A DNA stretch of 64,000 bases from CAYRHN01 sp964424115 (GCA_964424115.1 CAYRHN010000012.1:67840-131839), one strand, 5' to 3'; shown: positions 41,703-49,796, counted from the first letter of the stretch. Program-made: numbers and translations. Notes: generated by a model from the letters alone, not told the origin.

Positions 41703-42785
41703 CTAGCAGATCCTCGGCAGCATCTCGCCCGCCAGCATGTCCAGGATGCGCGTACCGCCGATGGGGGTCTTGAGCAGCACCCGCCCGCCTGCCGGGGTCG
41801 CCGGGGCTTCCACGGTTCCGATCCGCGCCGCATTCTCCCCGTAGGGATGCGCGCGCAGGGCAGCCAGGGCGGCCTCGGCCTCGTCGGCCGGGATGATCAC
41901 GATCACCTTGCCCTCGTTGGCCACGTAAAGCGGGTCGAAACCGAGCATCTCGCACACCGAACGCACCGCAGGGAGCATCGGCACATCCGTCTCGCGGATG
42001 AGGATGTTCACCTTGCTCTGGCGGGCGATCTCGTTCAGTGTGGTGGCCAGTCCGCCGCGGGTGGGGTCGCGCAGCACGTGCGTGTGCGGCGCGGCGCGCA
42101 GAACGGCCTCGATCAGCCCGTTCAGCGGGGCAACGTCCGACTGCACGCCGGTCTCGAAGCCCAGCTCGCCGCGCGCAGCCAGCACGGCCACGCCGTGGTC
42201 GCCGACCGTGCCGGAAAGCAGGACTGCGTCGCCGGGTTGGGCCAGCGCGCCGCCAACTTTGCGTTCTTCAGGGATCCAGCCGACGCCGGCGGTGTTAATG
42301 AATAATCCGTCCGCTTTACCCTTCTCGACTACCTTGGTATCTCCGGCAACAAACTGCACGCCGGCTTCGGCGGCGGCCGCCTGCATGGATTGAAGCACCG
42401 CCTGGAGGGTCTCCATCGGCAGGCCTTCTTCGAGGATGAACCCGGCCGTCAGGTAGAGCGGGATGCCGCCGGACATGCTGATGTCATTGACCGTGCCGCA
42501 CACGGCCAGCCGCCCGATATCCCCGCCGGGGAAGAAGAGCGGGGTGACGATGTGCGAATCGGTGCTGACCGCCAGGCGGCCTTTCAATTCCGCGCCTGCG
42601 GGCAGCTCCAGCCCGGCAAAGTCGTTGCCTTGCTGCAGAGCGGGGCTGTTCAGGTAGGGCGCGAACAGGCGCTGGATCAGTTCGTGGGTCATTTTTCCGC
42701 CCGAGCCGTGGCCGATGACGATCTGTTCGTTATGGCTGAGGGGCAAGGGGCACAGGGGACCGTTGGAGAAATCAGGAAGGGACAT
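41703..42785 (-). CDS. hypE: HypE, carbamoyl dehydratase of [NiFe]-hydrogenase maturation
   Basis: 360 residues. HypE receives a carbamoyl group from HypF on its C-terminal Cys and dehydrates it to a thiocyanate, the source of the CN ligands. The AIRS/PurM-like fold is visible (GHGSGGKMTHELIQRLF, STDSHIVTPLFFPGGDIGRLAVCGTVNDI, DPTRGGLATTLNEIA), and the C-terminus ends PRIC, with the essential terminal Cys. The start at 42785 follows a short 'atcgtaaatcc' element after the hypD stop. The in-frame extension above it shadows hypD. Confidence 0.98.
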   Translation of the reverse strand: MSLPDFSNGPLCPLPLSHNEQIVIGHGSGGKMTHELIQRLFAPYLNSPALQQGNDFAGLELPAGAELKGRLAVSTDSHIVTPLFFPGGDIGRLAVCGTVNDISMSGGIPLYLTAGFILEEGLPMETLQAVLQSMQAAAAEAGVQFVAGDTKVVEKGKADGLFINTAGVGWIPEERKVGGALAQPGDAVLLSGTVGDHGVAVLAARGELGFETGVQSDVAPLNGLIEAVLRAAPHTHVLRDPTRGGLATTLNEIARQSKVNILIRETDVPMLPAVRSVCEMLGFDPLYVANEGKVIVIIPADEAEAALAALRAHPYGENAARIGTVEAPATPAGGRVLLKTPIGGTRILDMLAGEMLPRIC

Positions 42786-42805
42786 AGGATTTACGATTGA
42801 CGATT

Positions 42806-43897
42806 TTAGATTGTTGATTGACGATAGCGGTAGTACGCCGCGCAGGCGCCCTCGGAAGAGACCATTGTCGCACCCAGCGGGTTTTCCGGGGTGCAAAGAT
42901 TGCCAAAGGCCGGGCATTCGTGCGGCTTTTTCAGTCCCTGCAGGATCTTTCCGGCGATGCAAACCGGTGATTCCTGGGTCTGGATATGCCCGACATCGAA
43001 GCGCAGCCCGGCGTCGAAGGCGGCCAGCTCGGGGCGCAGCTTCCAGCCGCTCATCGGGATGGTGCCGATCCCGCGCCAGTTGCGGTCGCACGGTTCGTAG
43101 ACCTTGCGGAGCATGGCCTGGGCGGCGCGGTTGCCCTCGAAGGTCACCACGCGCGGGTAGGCATTGACCACTTCCACCCGCCCCGCTTCCAGCAGTTCCA
43201 CCGTGCGCAGGATGCCCTGGGCCAGGTCGAGCGGCTCGAAACCAGTCACGGCCATCGGCACGCCGTATTTCTCGGCGATGGGAGGGTATTCCCAGTAACC
43301 CATCACCGCGCAGACGTGCCCCGCAGCCAAAAAGCCCTGCACGCGGTTGTCCGGCGAACCGAGGATGGCGTGCATGGCCGGCGGGACGCACACCTGCGAG
43401 ACCAGCACGGAGTAGTTCTTTAACCTCAGCGCCTGGGCCTGCAGCACGCTGGCGGCATTGGCCGGGCCGGTGGTCTCGAAGCCGATGGCAAAAAAGACCA
43501 CTTCCTTGTCCGGGTTCTGCTGGGCGATCTTGACTGCGTCCAACGGGGAATAGACCACCCGCACCTGGCCTCCGGCAGCACGCACCGAGAACAGATCGCC
43601 GTGCGAGCCGGGCACGCGCAGCATGTCGCCGTAGGAGGTAAAGATCACGTTCGGATGGGCGGCGATCGCCAGCGCCTGGTCGATCAGCTCCAGCGAGGTG
43701 ACGCACACCGGGCAGCCGGGGCCGTGCACCAGCTCGATCTCTGCCGGCAGCAGTTCATCCAGCCCGTAGCGCAGGATGGCGTGGGTTTGCCCGCCGCAGA
43801 TCTCCATGATCGTCCACGGGCGGGTGACGGCGCGGCGCACCTGTTCCAGCACCCCGCGCACCAGTTCCACATCGCGATATTCGTCTACATATTTCAT
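42806..43897 (-). CDS. hypD: HypD, Fe(CN)2CO assembly protein
   Basis: 363 residues. HypD carries a [4Fe-4S] cluster and, with HypC, assembles the Fe(CN)2CO unit. Conserved blocks: MEICGGQTHAI (active-site Cys and the EICGGQTH motif), HGPGCPVCVT, FFAIGFETTGPAN, and the cluster Cys in the C-terminal HECPAFGNLCTPENPLGATMVSSEGAC region. All are intact. It is downstream of hypC and upstream of hypE in the leftward operon. Confidence 0.98.
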   Translation of the reverse strand: MKYVDEYRDVELVRGVLEQVRRAVTRPWTIMEICGGQTHAILRYGLDELLPAEIELVHGPGCPVCVTSLELIDQALAIAAHPNVIFTSYGDMLRVPGSHGDLFSVRAAGGQVRVVYSPLDAVKIAQQNPDKEVVFFAIGFETTGPANAASVLQAQALRLKNYSVLVSQVCVPPAMHAILGSPDNRVQGFLAAGHVCAVMGYWEYPPIAEKYGVPMAVTGFEPLDLAQGILRTVELLEAGRVEVVNAYPRVVTFEGNRAAQAMLRKVYEPCDRNWRGIGTIPMSGWKLRPELAAFDAGLRFDVGHIQTQESPVCIAGKILQGLKKPHECPAFGNLCTPENPLGATMVSSEGACAAYYRYRQSTI

Positions 43898-43942
43898 AAG
43901 GCAGTTAATGGCTCACAGCTCACGGCTGATCGGAAGCGTTTA

Positions 43943-44224
43943 TCAGTGATTCTGCTCGCAGCCGGATTCGGCTGGGTCTGCGGCATTTAGCTCCTCTTCC
44001 ACCGAGAACAGCTCGCGCAGAGCTTCCAGGGAGGACATGGCTTCTTCCTCGCTCAACAGGTTGAGGGCAAAGCCGGCGTGGATGATGGTGTAGTCGCCCA
44101 CCTGGGCTTCCGGCAGGGTCTCGATGCAAGCTTCGCGTACCACGCCGCCGAAATCAACCTTGCACATGCGCAGCGTGCCGCTGGTGTAGATCTCTATGAT
44201 TTTTCCGGGAATTCCAAGACACAT
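43943..44224 (-). CDS. hypC: HypC, hydrogenase maturation chaperone
   Basis: 93 residues. It begins MCLGIPGKIIEIY, with the N-terminal Cys-2 that binds the Fe(CN)2CO unit and later the large-subunit precursor. Small OB-like beta barrel followed by an acidic helix (LLSEEEAMSSLEALREL). Lies between hypF and hypD. Confidence 0.97.
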   Translation of the reverse strand: MCLGIPGKIIEIYTSGTLRMCKVDFGGVVREACIETLPEAQVGDYTIIHAGFALNLLSEEEAMSSLEALRELFSVEEELNAADPAESGCEQNH

Positions 44225-44225
44225 A

Positions 44226-44263
44226 AAAACACCTCTAAGGATTTACGATTGACGATCGACGAT
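44226..44263. repeat. ATCGTCAATCGTAAATCC element after hypF (second copy after hypD)
   Basis: On the minus strand, TAAATCGTCGATCGTCAATC followed by GTAAATCC begins at the hypF stop codon. A matching TAAAATCGTCAATCGTAAATCC element fills the 20-nt gap between the hypD stop and hypE start (42786-42808). These short repeats start at stop codons and suggest insertion of, or deletion around, a dispersed element. Confidence 0.55.
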
Positions 44264-46645
44264 TTACAATTTGCTCTTGCCAAGACCTATTGTACCAGCA
44301 ATCAGCGCCTGGCCGAGCGAAATCCCGCCGTCGTTGGTGGGAACCTGGAGGTGCCACAGCACGCTGAAGCCGTCGGCTTGCAACAGGCGCAGCGCCGAGG
44401 TAAGCAGGCGGGTGTTCTGCCACACCCCGCCGGAGAGCGTCACCGTGCGGCAGCCGTGCTCCGCGCGCGCGGCGCGGCACAGGTCCAGGCAGAGTTGCGC
44501 GGCGCTGTTATGAAAGCGCGCTGCCAGGATGGCAGTGGAGACTCCGCCGCGCCAGTCGCGCAGCAGCCCTTCCCAGAGCGGGAGCGGGTCGAAGACCCGG
44601 CTGCCATCCGCGCCGGCGCGCAGGTCGAAGGGATACAGTCCGCTTTCCTGCGGATCGCAGGTGGCTTCCAGCTCGATGGCCGCCTGGCCTTCATACGTGG
44701 CAACCTGACGCAGCCCGATCAGCGCCGCGGCGGCGTCGAACAGGCGTCCCATGCTGGAGGTATCCGGCGCGTTCAGGCGGCGTTCCAATTGCCCGCGCAG
44801 GGCGGTGCGCTCCTCGCCGCACAGCGCCTGGACGGGCGGCAGGTCGGCCTCCCAATCCAGCCCGGACTGCCAGAGATGGGCCAGCGCCATGCGGGCGGGT
44901 TTGCGCACGCTGGCATCCCCGCCGGGCAGGGGAGCGTAGGCCAGGTGGGCGGCGCGGATGTATTGCGCATAGCCGCCAACCAGCGCCTCGCCGCCCCAGA
45001 TCGCGCCGTCCGGGCCCAGTCCGGTGCCGTCGAAGGACAACCCGATCACCGGCTCGTCCGACTGCCAGCCGTTATCGGCCAGGCAGGCGGCCAGGTGGGC
45101 GTGGTGGTGCTGGACGCGCACCAGCGGCAGGCCGCGTTCCTCCGCCAGGGCTTCCGCTGCGCGGGTGGCCAGGTAGTCGGGGTGCAGGTCGCAGGCGATG
45201 CACTCCGGCTGGATGCGGAACAGGCGCTGGAAATGACGGATGCCTTCCTCGAAGGAGCGCAGGGTCTCGTAATTCTCCATGTCGCCGATGTGGTGGCTGA
45301 GGAAAGCGTAATCGTCGCGCGTCAGGCAGAAGGTGTTTTTCAGCTCGGCGCCCGCTGCCAGGATGGAAGGCAGGCGGGAGGGCAGGGCGATCGAATTGGG
45401 GGCGTAGCCGCGTGCGCGGCGGATCAGGGAGGTGCGGCCTTCCACCACCCGCGCCACCGAGTCGTCTGTGCGCATGTGGATCGGGCGGTTGTGCATCAGG
45501 AAGCCGTCTGCCAGCGGGGAGAGCCGTTCCAGCCCTTCTTCGTCCAGGTAGGCGACCGGTTCTTCGCTCAGGTTGCCGGAGGTCATCACCAGTACCTCCG
45601 GGAAGCCGGGCGCCGGTTCAAGCAGCAGCAGGTGCAGGGGGGTATAGGGCAGCATGAAGCCCAGCGTGCGCTGGCCGGGGGCGGCCTGCTCCGCCACCAT
45701 TGAATCGGGGCGGCGTTCCAGCAGCACCACCGGCGATTGGGGCGAGGCCAGCAGCTCCGCCTCGGCCGGGCTGACCTCCGCGTGGCGGGCGATGGTCTGC
45801 AGGTCGAAGGCCATCAGCGCAAAGGGCTTGTCCGAACGCTTCTTGCGCCGGCGCAGTTCTTCCACCGCTCGGGGATCGCAAGCGTCGCAGGCCAGGTGGA
45901 AGCCGCCCAATCCCTTGACCGCCACGATCTTGCCTGCCTTCAGCGCCTCGCGCGCCGCCTGCAGGGCAGCCTCGCCGGAAACGTCATTGCGAGCATCGTC
46001 AGAGGCGAAACGATCTCCATCCTGGGGAGGGGATTGCTTCGGGCCTGTATCCCTCGCAATAACGTGCTCAAACCACTGGATTTGTGGCCCGCAGGTTGCG
46101 CAGGCCACCGGCTGGGCATGGAAGCGCCGGTCGCGCGGATTCTCATATTCAGCCCGGCAGTCGGGGCAAAGCGTAAACCCGCTCATGGTGGTCTTCGGCC
46201 GGTCGTAGGGGATATCGCGGATGATGGTGAAACGCGGCCCGCAGTTGGTACAATTAATGAAAGGGTAGCGGTAACGCCGGTCGGTGGGGTCGAACAGCTC
46301 GCGCCGGCAGTCCGCACAGATGGCCATGTCGGGCGAGATGGGCAGGAAGCGGCCTTCCTCGGCCTGGGAGGCCTGGATGGTGAAGCCGGCCCAGACCTGG
46401 TACGGAATTTCCTCGCTCTCCAACGCGTCAATGCGTGCCAGGGGCGGCTTTTCGGCGGGAATAGCGCGCACGAAGCCCGTCAGCGCCTCGGGGGCTCCGA
46501 AAACCTCGATCTCCACCCCGCTGGAGGTATTGCGTACCCAGCCGGTCAGTCCGCTGCGCTCGGCCAGTCCAAAAATGAACGGGCGGAATCCCACCCCCTG
46601 GACGATCCCGCGCACCAAGACTTTCCGTCCCGCGCTCTGGGTCAT
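44264..46645 (-). CDS. hypF: HypF, carbamoyltransferase of [NiFe]-hydrogenase maturation, with repeat-encoded insert
   Basis: 793 residues. HypF makes carbamoyl-adenylate from carbamoyl phosphate and passes the carbamoyl group to HypE. Domains in order: acylphosphatase (VRGIVQGVGFRPFIF), two zinc fingers (CADCRRELFDP...CTNCGP; CPDCRAEYENP...CATCGP), YrdC-like (AVKGLGGFHLACDACD), and a Kae1-like C-terminal domain (VRVQHHHAHLAACLADNG). Residues about 194-221, between the zinc fingers and YrdC, are encoded by an in-frame CGTCATTGCGAG repeat (45982-46064) and read VIARDTGPKQSPPQDGDRFA and onwards. The frame stays open and all motifs are present, so it is likely functional. The ATG directly abuts the hypB stop. 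Confidence 0.97.
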   Translation of the reverse strand: MTQSAGRKVLVRGIVQGVGFRPFIFGLAERSGLTGWVRNTSSGVEIEVFGAPEALTGFVRAIPAEKPPLARIDALESEEIPYQVWAGFTIQASQAEEGRFLPISPDMAICADCRRELFDPTDRRYRYPFINCTNCGPRFTIIRDIPYDRPKTTMSGFTLCPDCRAEYENPRDRRFHAQPVACATCGPQIQWFEHVIARDTGPKQSPPQDGDRFASDDARNDVSGEAALQAAREALKAGKIVAVKGLGGFHLACDACDPRAVEELRRRKKRSDKPFALMAFDLQTIARHAEVSPAEAELLASPQSPVVLLERRPDSMVAEQAAPGQRTLGFMLPYTPLHLLLLEPAPGFPEVLVMTSGNLSEEPVAYLDEEGLERLSPLADGFLMHNRPIHMRTDDSVARVVEGRTSLIRRARGYAPNSIALPSRLPSILAAGAELKNTFCLTRDDYAFLSHHIGDMENYETLRSFEEGIRHFQRLFRIQPECIACDLHPDYLATRAAEALAEERGLPLVRVQHHHAHLAACLADNGWQSDEPVIGLSFDGTGLGPDGAIWGGEALVGGYAQYIRAAHLAYAPLPGGDASVRKPARMALAHLWQSGLDWEADLPPVQALCGEERTALRGQLERRLNAPDTSSMGRLFDAAAALIGLRQVATYEGQAAIELEATCDPQESGLYPFDLRAGADGSRVFDPLPLWEGLLRDWRGGVSTAILAARFHNSAAQLCLDLCRAARAEHGCRTVTLSGGVWQNTRLLTSALRLLQADGFSVLWHLQVPTNDGGISLGQALIAGTIGLGKSKL
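45982..46064. repeat. CGTCATTGCGAG-family repeat inside hypF
   Basis: The plus strand opens CGTCATTGCGAGCATCGTC and closes CCCTCGCAATAACG, with an internal GATTGCTTCGGGCC. It has the same ends as the intergenic copies at 20693 and 23569 but lies entirely within the hypF frame, translated without a stop as a linker between domains. Confidence 0.85.
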
Positions 46646-47317
46646 TCAGCTCCCTTTGCGCGCCTTTTCCACTTCGCTGTACAACCACTCCACCCAGTCG
46701 GATACACCCTCGCCGGTGGCGCAAGAGAGCGGGAAGCTGACCAGGCCGGGGTTGAGCATCTCCACGCCCTGGCGGAAGTAATCCATTCTGAACGGCACGT
46801 AGGGCAGCAGGTCGATCTTGTTGATGATCAGCCCGCGCAGCCCGCGGTAGATGGCCGGGTATTTGTAGGGCTTGTCATCCCCTTCAGGGATGCTGGCGAT
46901 CAGTATGTTGGCGTGCGTGCCCAGGTCGAAGGCCGCCGGACAGACCAGATTGCCGACGTTCTCGACGATGACCAGGTCCAGCGCATCCAACGGCAGCTGA
47001 TCCAGCCCGCTGCGCAGCATGCCCGCGTCCAGGTGGCAATCGCCGCCGGTGTTGATCTGCACGGCGGGCATGCCCGCCGCCAGCACCTTGTCGGCGTCGA
47101 TGGTCACCGGGGCGGTGTCGCCTTCCACCACGCCGATGCGCAGGCAGGGAGCCAGGGCGCGGATGGTTTGCAGGATCAGGCTGGTCTTGCCGGCTCCGGG
47201 GGAGGCCATTAAGTTGACGGCAAAGATGCGGTGGTCATCCAGGCGGCGGCGGTTCAGCTCGGCCACCTGGTCGTTGGCATTGAGGATCTTTTCGACGATC
47301 TGTACTTTTTGGGTCAT
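46646..47317 (-). CDS. hypB: HypB, GTPase for nickel insertion
   Basis: 223 residues. The SIMIBI GTPase that works with HypA to deliver Ni to the large subunit. P-loop ASPGAGKTSLI (about residue 38), a metal-site GGDCHLDA, VENVGNLVCPAAFD with the conserved Cys, and the guanine-specificity NKIDLL are all present. The N-terminal CxxCGC nickel site and His-rich stretch of some HypBs are absent. Its TGA is immediately followed by the hypF ATG. A 129-nt gap to hypA contains a degenerate 'aacacggat' repeat. Confidence 0.97.
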   Translation of the reverse strand: MTQKVQIVEKILNANDQVAELNRRRLDDHRIFAVNLMASPGAGKTSLILQTIRALAPCLRIGVVEGDTAPVTIDADKVLAAGMPAVQINTGGDCHLDAGMLRSGLDQLPLDALDLVIVENVGNLVCPAAFDLGTHANILIASIPEGDDKPYKYPAIYRGLRGLIINKIDLLPYVPFRMDYFRQGVEMLNPGLVSFPLSCATGEGVSDWVEWLYSEVEKARKGS

Positions 47318-47446
47318 GGATTATCCTAACTATTCCCAGTTTTAGAGATTTCCGGAAAAACGGTTCTTTAACACGGATCAAACGGATTTTCCCGGATAGG
47401 ATGCCTTTTTTTGCAACTTCTTTTTCGTGTGTTTTGTGGTCGTCTT

Positions 47447-47815
47447 TTAGGTTTCGATCGCGATGCTGTCCACGTAGAATTCTTCTCCGGCGGCAACCTT
47501 CACCCGCGCCGAAGCGCACTTGGGGCAGGGCTTCAATTCGCCTTCCAGCGTGTATTGGTAGCCGCAGTCCAGGCAGGTCAGTTGGGCCGGGATGCGTTGA
47601 AAATGCAGCTGGGCGCCTTTGCACAGCAGCCCGTCCGGTCGTTCAGGGGAGGGTTCCGCGCTGAGGATATCCCAGTAGAATTGCACCGAGTCATCGATGA
47701 TGCTGGAAAGCTGGCCGATCACCAGGTAGATGTCGGTTACCCGCGTCGCGCCGGCCTTGCGGGCGTGTTCGAGGGCAATATCAAGGATGCTTTCGGTCAC
47801 TGCCAGTTCGTGCAT
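47447..47815 (-). CDS. hypA: HypA, nickel metallochaperone
   Basis: 122 residues, slightly longer than the usual 113-118. It starts MHELAVTESIL, with the Ni-binding Met-His-Glu, and has the zinc site CLDCGYQYTLEGELKPCPKC. Delivers Ni with HypB. First of the six hyp genes in the leftward series; a cNMP-domain gene lies just upstream. Confidence 0.97.
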   Translation of the reverse strand: MHELAVTESILDIALEHARKAGATRVTDIYLVIGQLSSIIDDSVQFYWDILSAEPSPERPDGLLCKGAQLHFQRIPAQLTCLDCGYQYTLEGELKPCPKCASARVKVAAGEEFYVDSIAIET

Positions 47816-47843
47816 GCACCCATTATAACCGATAAAATATGTC

Positions 47844-48329
47844 TTATTCGTCTTGCTGCGCGGTGCGCAGGATCATATTGAATAATTGCACGCGCATGGT
47901 CAGCAGGCAGCTCGCCACTGCATTGGCCAGGCGGCGCATGATCACATACCCCAGCCCCTGATCGCTCTCGCACAACTGCTCCAGGGCGACCGAATCAATG
48001 CACAGCATGCGGCAGGGCATCAGCGCCCGCCCAGAGGCCACCCGCTGGCGCACCACTGGCGTCATCGCCGACCAGCCCAGCACATCCAGCGCCTCGGCCA
48101 CTGAGAGTTCGATCAACCCATGGGTGGGAACGTACATCTCCAGCTGGATGCGTCCATCCAGGAGGATATACAGGCTGTCCTCGCGCTCTCCTTCATTAAA
48201 AAGGACTTCATCCTGATCCAAGAGGCGCAACGTGGTGATGCCGGCCAGGGTTTCGATCTGTGCCGGGGTCAGGTCAAACAACCAGGGAATGGTATTCAGG
48301 TCTTCAAGCAGATCTTCTTTGGGGATCAT
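47844..48329 (-). CDS. Single cyclic-nucleotide-binding-domain protein
   Basis: 161 residues from the ATG at 48329 (MIPKEDLLEDLNTIPWLFDL). The Crp/cNMP beta-roll is clear (LLDQDEVLFNEGEREDSLYILLDGRIQLEM; then ALDVLGWSAMTP and the RALMPCRMLCIDSVAL strand), but there is no C-terminal DNA-binding helix-turn-helix. The frame continues upstream to a TTG at 48404 adding 25 residues; no SD supports either start well. The position between fdhD and hypA in the hydrogenase operon suggests a small-molecule sensor acting on a partner protein. Similar genes in hydrogenase loci are known to me only in outline, so the role is inference. Confidence 0.8.
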   Translation of the reverse strand: MIPKEDLLEDLNTIPWLFDLTPAQIETLAGITTLRLLDQDEVLFNEGEREDSLYILLDGRIQLEMYVPTHGLIELSVAEALDVLGWSAMTPVVRQRVASGRALMPCRMLCIDSVALEQLCESDQGLGYVIMRRLANAVASCLLTMRVQLFNMILRTAQQDE

Positions 48330-48506
48330 TTCGATGCAGGCCTTTGCCCGTTTGCATACAGGGGCAGTTTGAGATGGTTTGGGGGCTTTACGCGCTGCCG
48401 GCAAACGGGCATCGTTCCGCGCGGAAAGTATACCTGTTTTATCATTCTGGCGGGCTGCGGATAAGTGTTATCTATCCTTGTCGATTGGTGATTATGTCAT
48501 CAAATA

Positions 48507-49250
48507 TTAAGCGCTTAATCGCCCCGGATCGTAAAGCAGGTCAAAGCCAGTTGGGCGGGCGTGCGCGGCCAGGCTGATGCCTGCCTGCGCGGCCATCGTT
48601 ACCGCCAGCGAGGTGGCCGAGCGTAACGAAATGACCAGCGGGGTGCCCATGCGACCAGCCTTTTGGAGCATATCCGCGCTGATCCGCCCGGTGGTGAGCA
48701 GGGTCATCCCCGCGCTCGATCTTCCTGCTAGCAGGCAGGCGCCGGCCAACCTGTCGAGGGTGTTGTTGCGCCCGATATCCACGCGCAGGAGGGGGTCGCC
48801 TTCCGCGTAAAGGCCTGAAGTATGCGTGCCGGGAGTGCGTTCGTGTCGCGTGCGTGTGATGAAGTCGCCTGCCATCTCCAGCACCGCCTGGGGGGAGATC
48901 GGCGCTCCCAGCGGCAGCGTTTCCAGGGAGCTTTCCAGCCCGGTAGAGGCGTTGGCCCCTGCGCAGTCGGAAGTGATGCGCCGTTGCGGAGGGCGGGACG
49001 TCCAATGGACGGTGCCGGCCAGCCAGGCGTCGATCCGCGTCCCGTCCGGGCAAACATCCAGCAGGCTGATCTCCTCGCGGGTGTGGATCACCCCCTCGTT
49101 GAAGAGAAAACCGGCGGCCAGTTCGTGCAGGTTTTCAGGCAGGCATTGCAGGGCGACCCACTCCTGTCCATTGACGTGCAGCTGCACGCTGGCCTCTGCT
49201 GGTACTTCCAGCGGAAGTTCTTCCCATCCATTCGGGGAATAATGTTTCAT
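48507..49250 (-). CDS. fdhD: FdhD-like sulfurtransferase with a single active-site Cys
   Basis: 247 residues. FdhD passes sulfur from a cysteine desulfurase to the molybdenum cofactor of formate dehydrogenases. Family segments include ENLHELAAGFLFNEGVI, HTSGLYAEGDPLLRVDIGRNNTLDRL and TTGRISADMLQKAGRMGTPLVISLRSATSLAV. The usual CxxC loop reads SDCAGANAS, so only the first Cys is kept, and the usual GRHN is GRNN. No complete formate dehydrogenase is in the window; the nearest molybdopterin-fold protein is the NuoG-like subunit. TATAAT ends 6 nt before the ATG, suggesting its own leaderless transcript. Confidence 0.88.
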   Translation of the reverse strand: MKHYSPNGWEELPLEVPAEASVQLHVNGQEWVALQCLPENLHELAAGFLFNEGVIHTREEISLLDVCPDGTRIDAWLAGTVHWTSRPPQRRITSDCAGANASTGLESSLETLPLGAPISPQAVLEMAGDFITRTRHERTPGTHTSGLYAEGDPLLRVDIGRNNTLDRLAGACLLAGRSSAGMTLLTTGRISADMLQKAGRMGTPLVISLRSATSLAVTMAAQAGISLAAHARPTGFDLLYDPGRLSA

Positions 49251-49256
49251 GAAGAA

Positions 49257-49262
49257 ATTATA
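49257..49262 (-). promoter_or_regulatory. -10 hexamer for leaderless fdhD mRNA
   Basis: TATAAT on the minus strand ends 6 nt before the ATG at 49250; no Shine-Dalgarno is present. It could give fdhD and the downstream maturation genes a second, internal promoter. Confidence 0.45.
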
Positions 49263-49283
49263 ATCCAAGCAGCCCGCCCTTAA

Positions 49284-49796
49284 TTAATACTTTTCCCCCA
49301 GCCAACGTAGAATCTGTTCGACTGCCGGTTCCACTAACGCGCGGGATTCGTCCGACAGCTCCTGCGAGAAACCGAAGTAATACCCGCGCACCGAGGCCAG
49401 CGCCGCATCGGGCGCGCGGCCGTGGATGGTCTGCACCAGCGAGAGCAGCGTGGCGGGGGTCATGTGGTGGGTGAAGGGCGAGTTCTGGAAGGCCGGCTCT
49501 ATCCGGCTGAAATGTACTTCCTCCGGCACCTGCCCGGTGTGCGCGTCCACGAAGCACACCCGCGCATAGGCAGCCACCAGGTCGGCCGTCTCCGGCAGCA
49601 ATTGCAGGTCGAAGAGCAGGTCCACCGGTCGCCCGCTGGGCAATTCTTCCTCCGCCTCGGGGGAGGGGGAGGTGTTGCCGGGGTTGGGCATAAAAGGACA
49701 GCCCAGCCGCTCGGCCAGCGCAGCCAGGATATGCCAGGCCACGCCGTCGTCCTGGCGGTCATAGTTGCCGTAACCTAAGATCAGAGTGTTTTGCAT
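49284..49796 (-). CDS. [NiFe]-hydrogenase maturation protease (HoxW/HycI type)
   Basis: 170 residues. It cleaves the C-terminal peptide of the large subunit after Ni insertion. The N-terminal LILGYGNYDRQDDGVAW is the nickel-sensing Asp motif of this peptidase family (usually GxGNxLxxDDGxG). The second acidic ligand lies in CFVDAHTG and the His in FTHHMTPATLL. The start at 49796 matches the family N-terminus; the longer frame adds MKSVFYFLLP with no support. Lies directly downstream of the large-subunit gene, with a repeat (49811-49900) between. Confidence 0.92.
   Translation of the reverse strand: MQNTLILGYGNYDRQDDGVAWHILAALAERLGCPFMPNPGNTSPSPEAEEELPSGRPVDLLFDLQLLPETADLVAAYARVCFVDAHTGQVPEEVHFSRIEPAFQNSPFTHHMTPATLLSLVQTIHGRAPDAALASVRGYYFGFSQELSDESRALVEPAVEQILRWLGEKY

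Noticed and set aside
41703..43706. A 667-residue continuous frame suggesting a HypD-HypE-like fusion
   Set aside because: Only the part from 42785 is HypE. The upstream part is hypD in the wrong frame, and hypD has its own intact frame there.
47844..48404. TTG start at 48404 for the cNMP-domain protein
   Set aside because: The extra residues are basic and low in fold character and no SD supports them. The ATG at 48329 is preferred, but with limited confidence.
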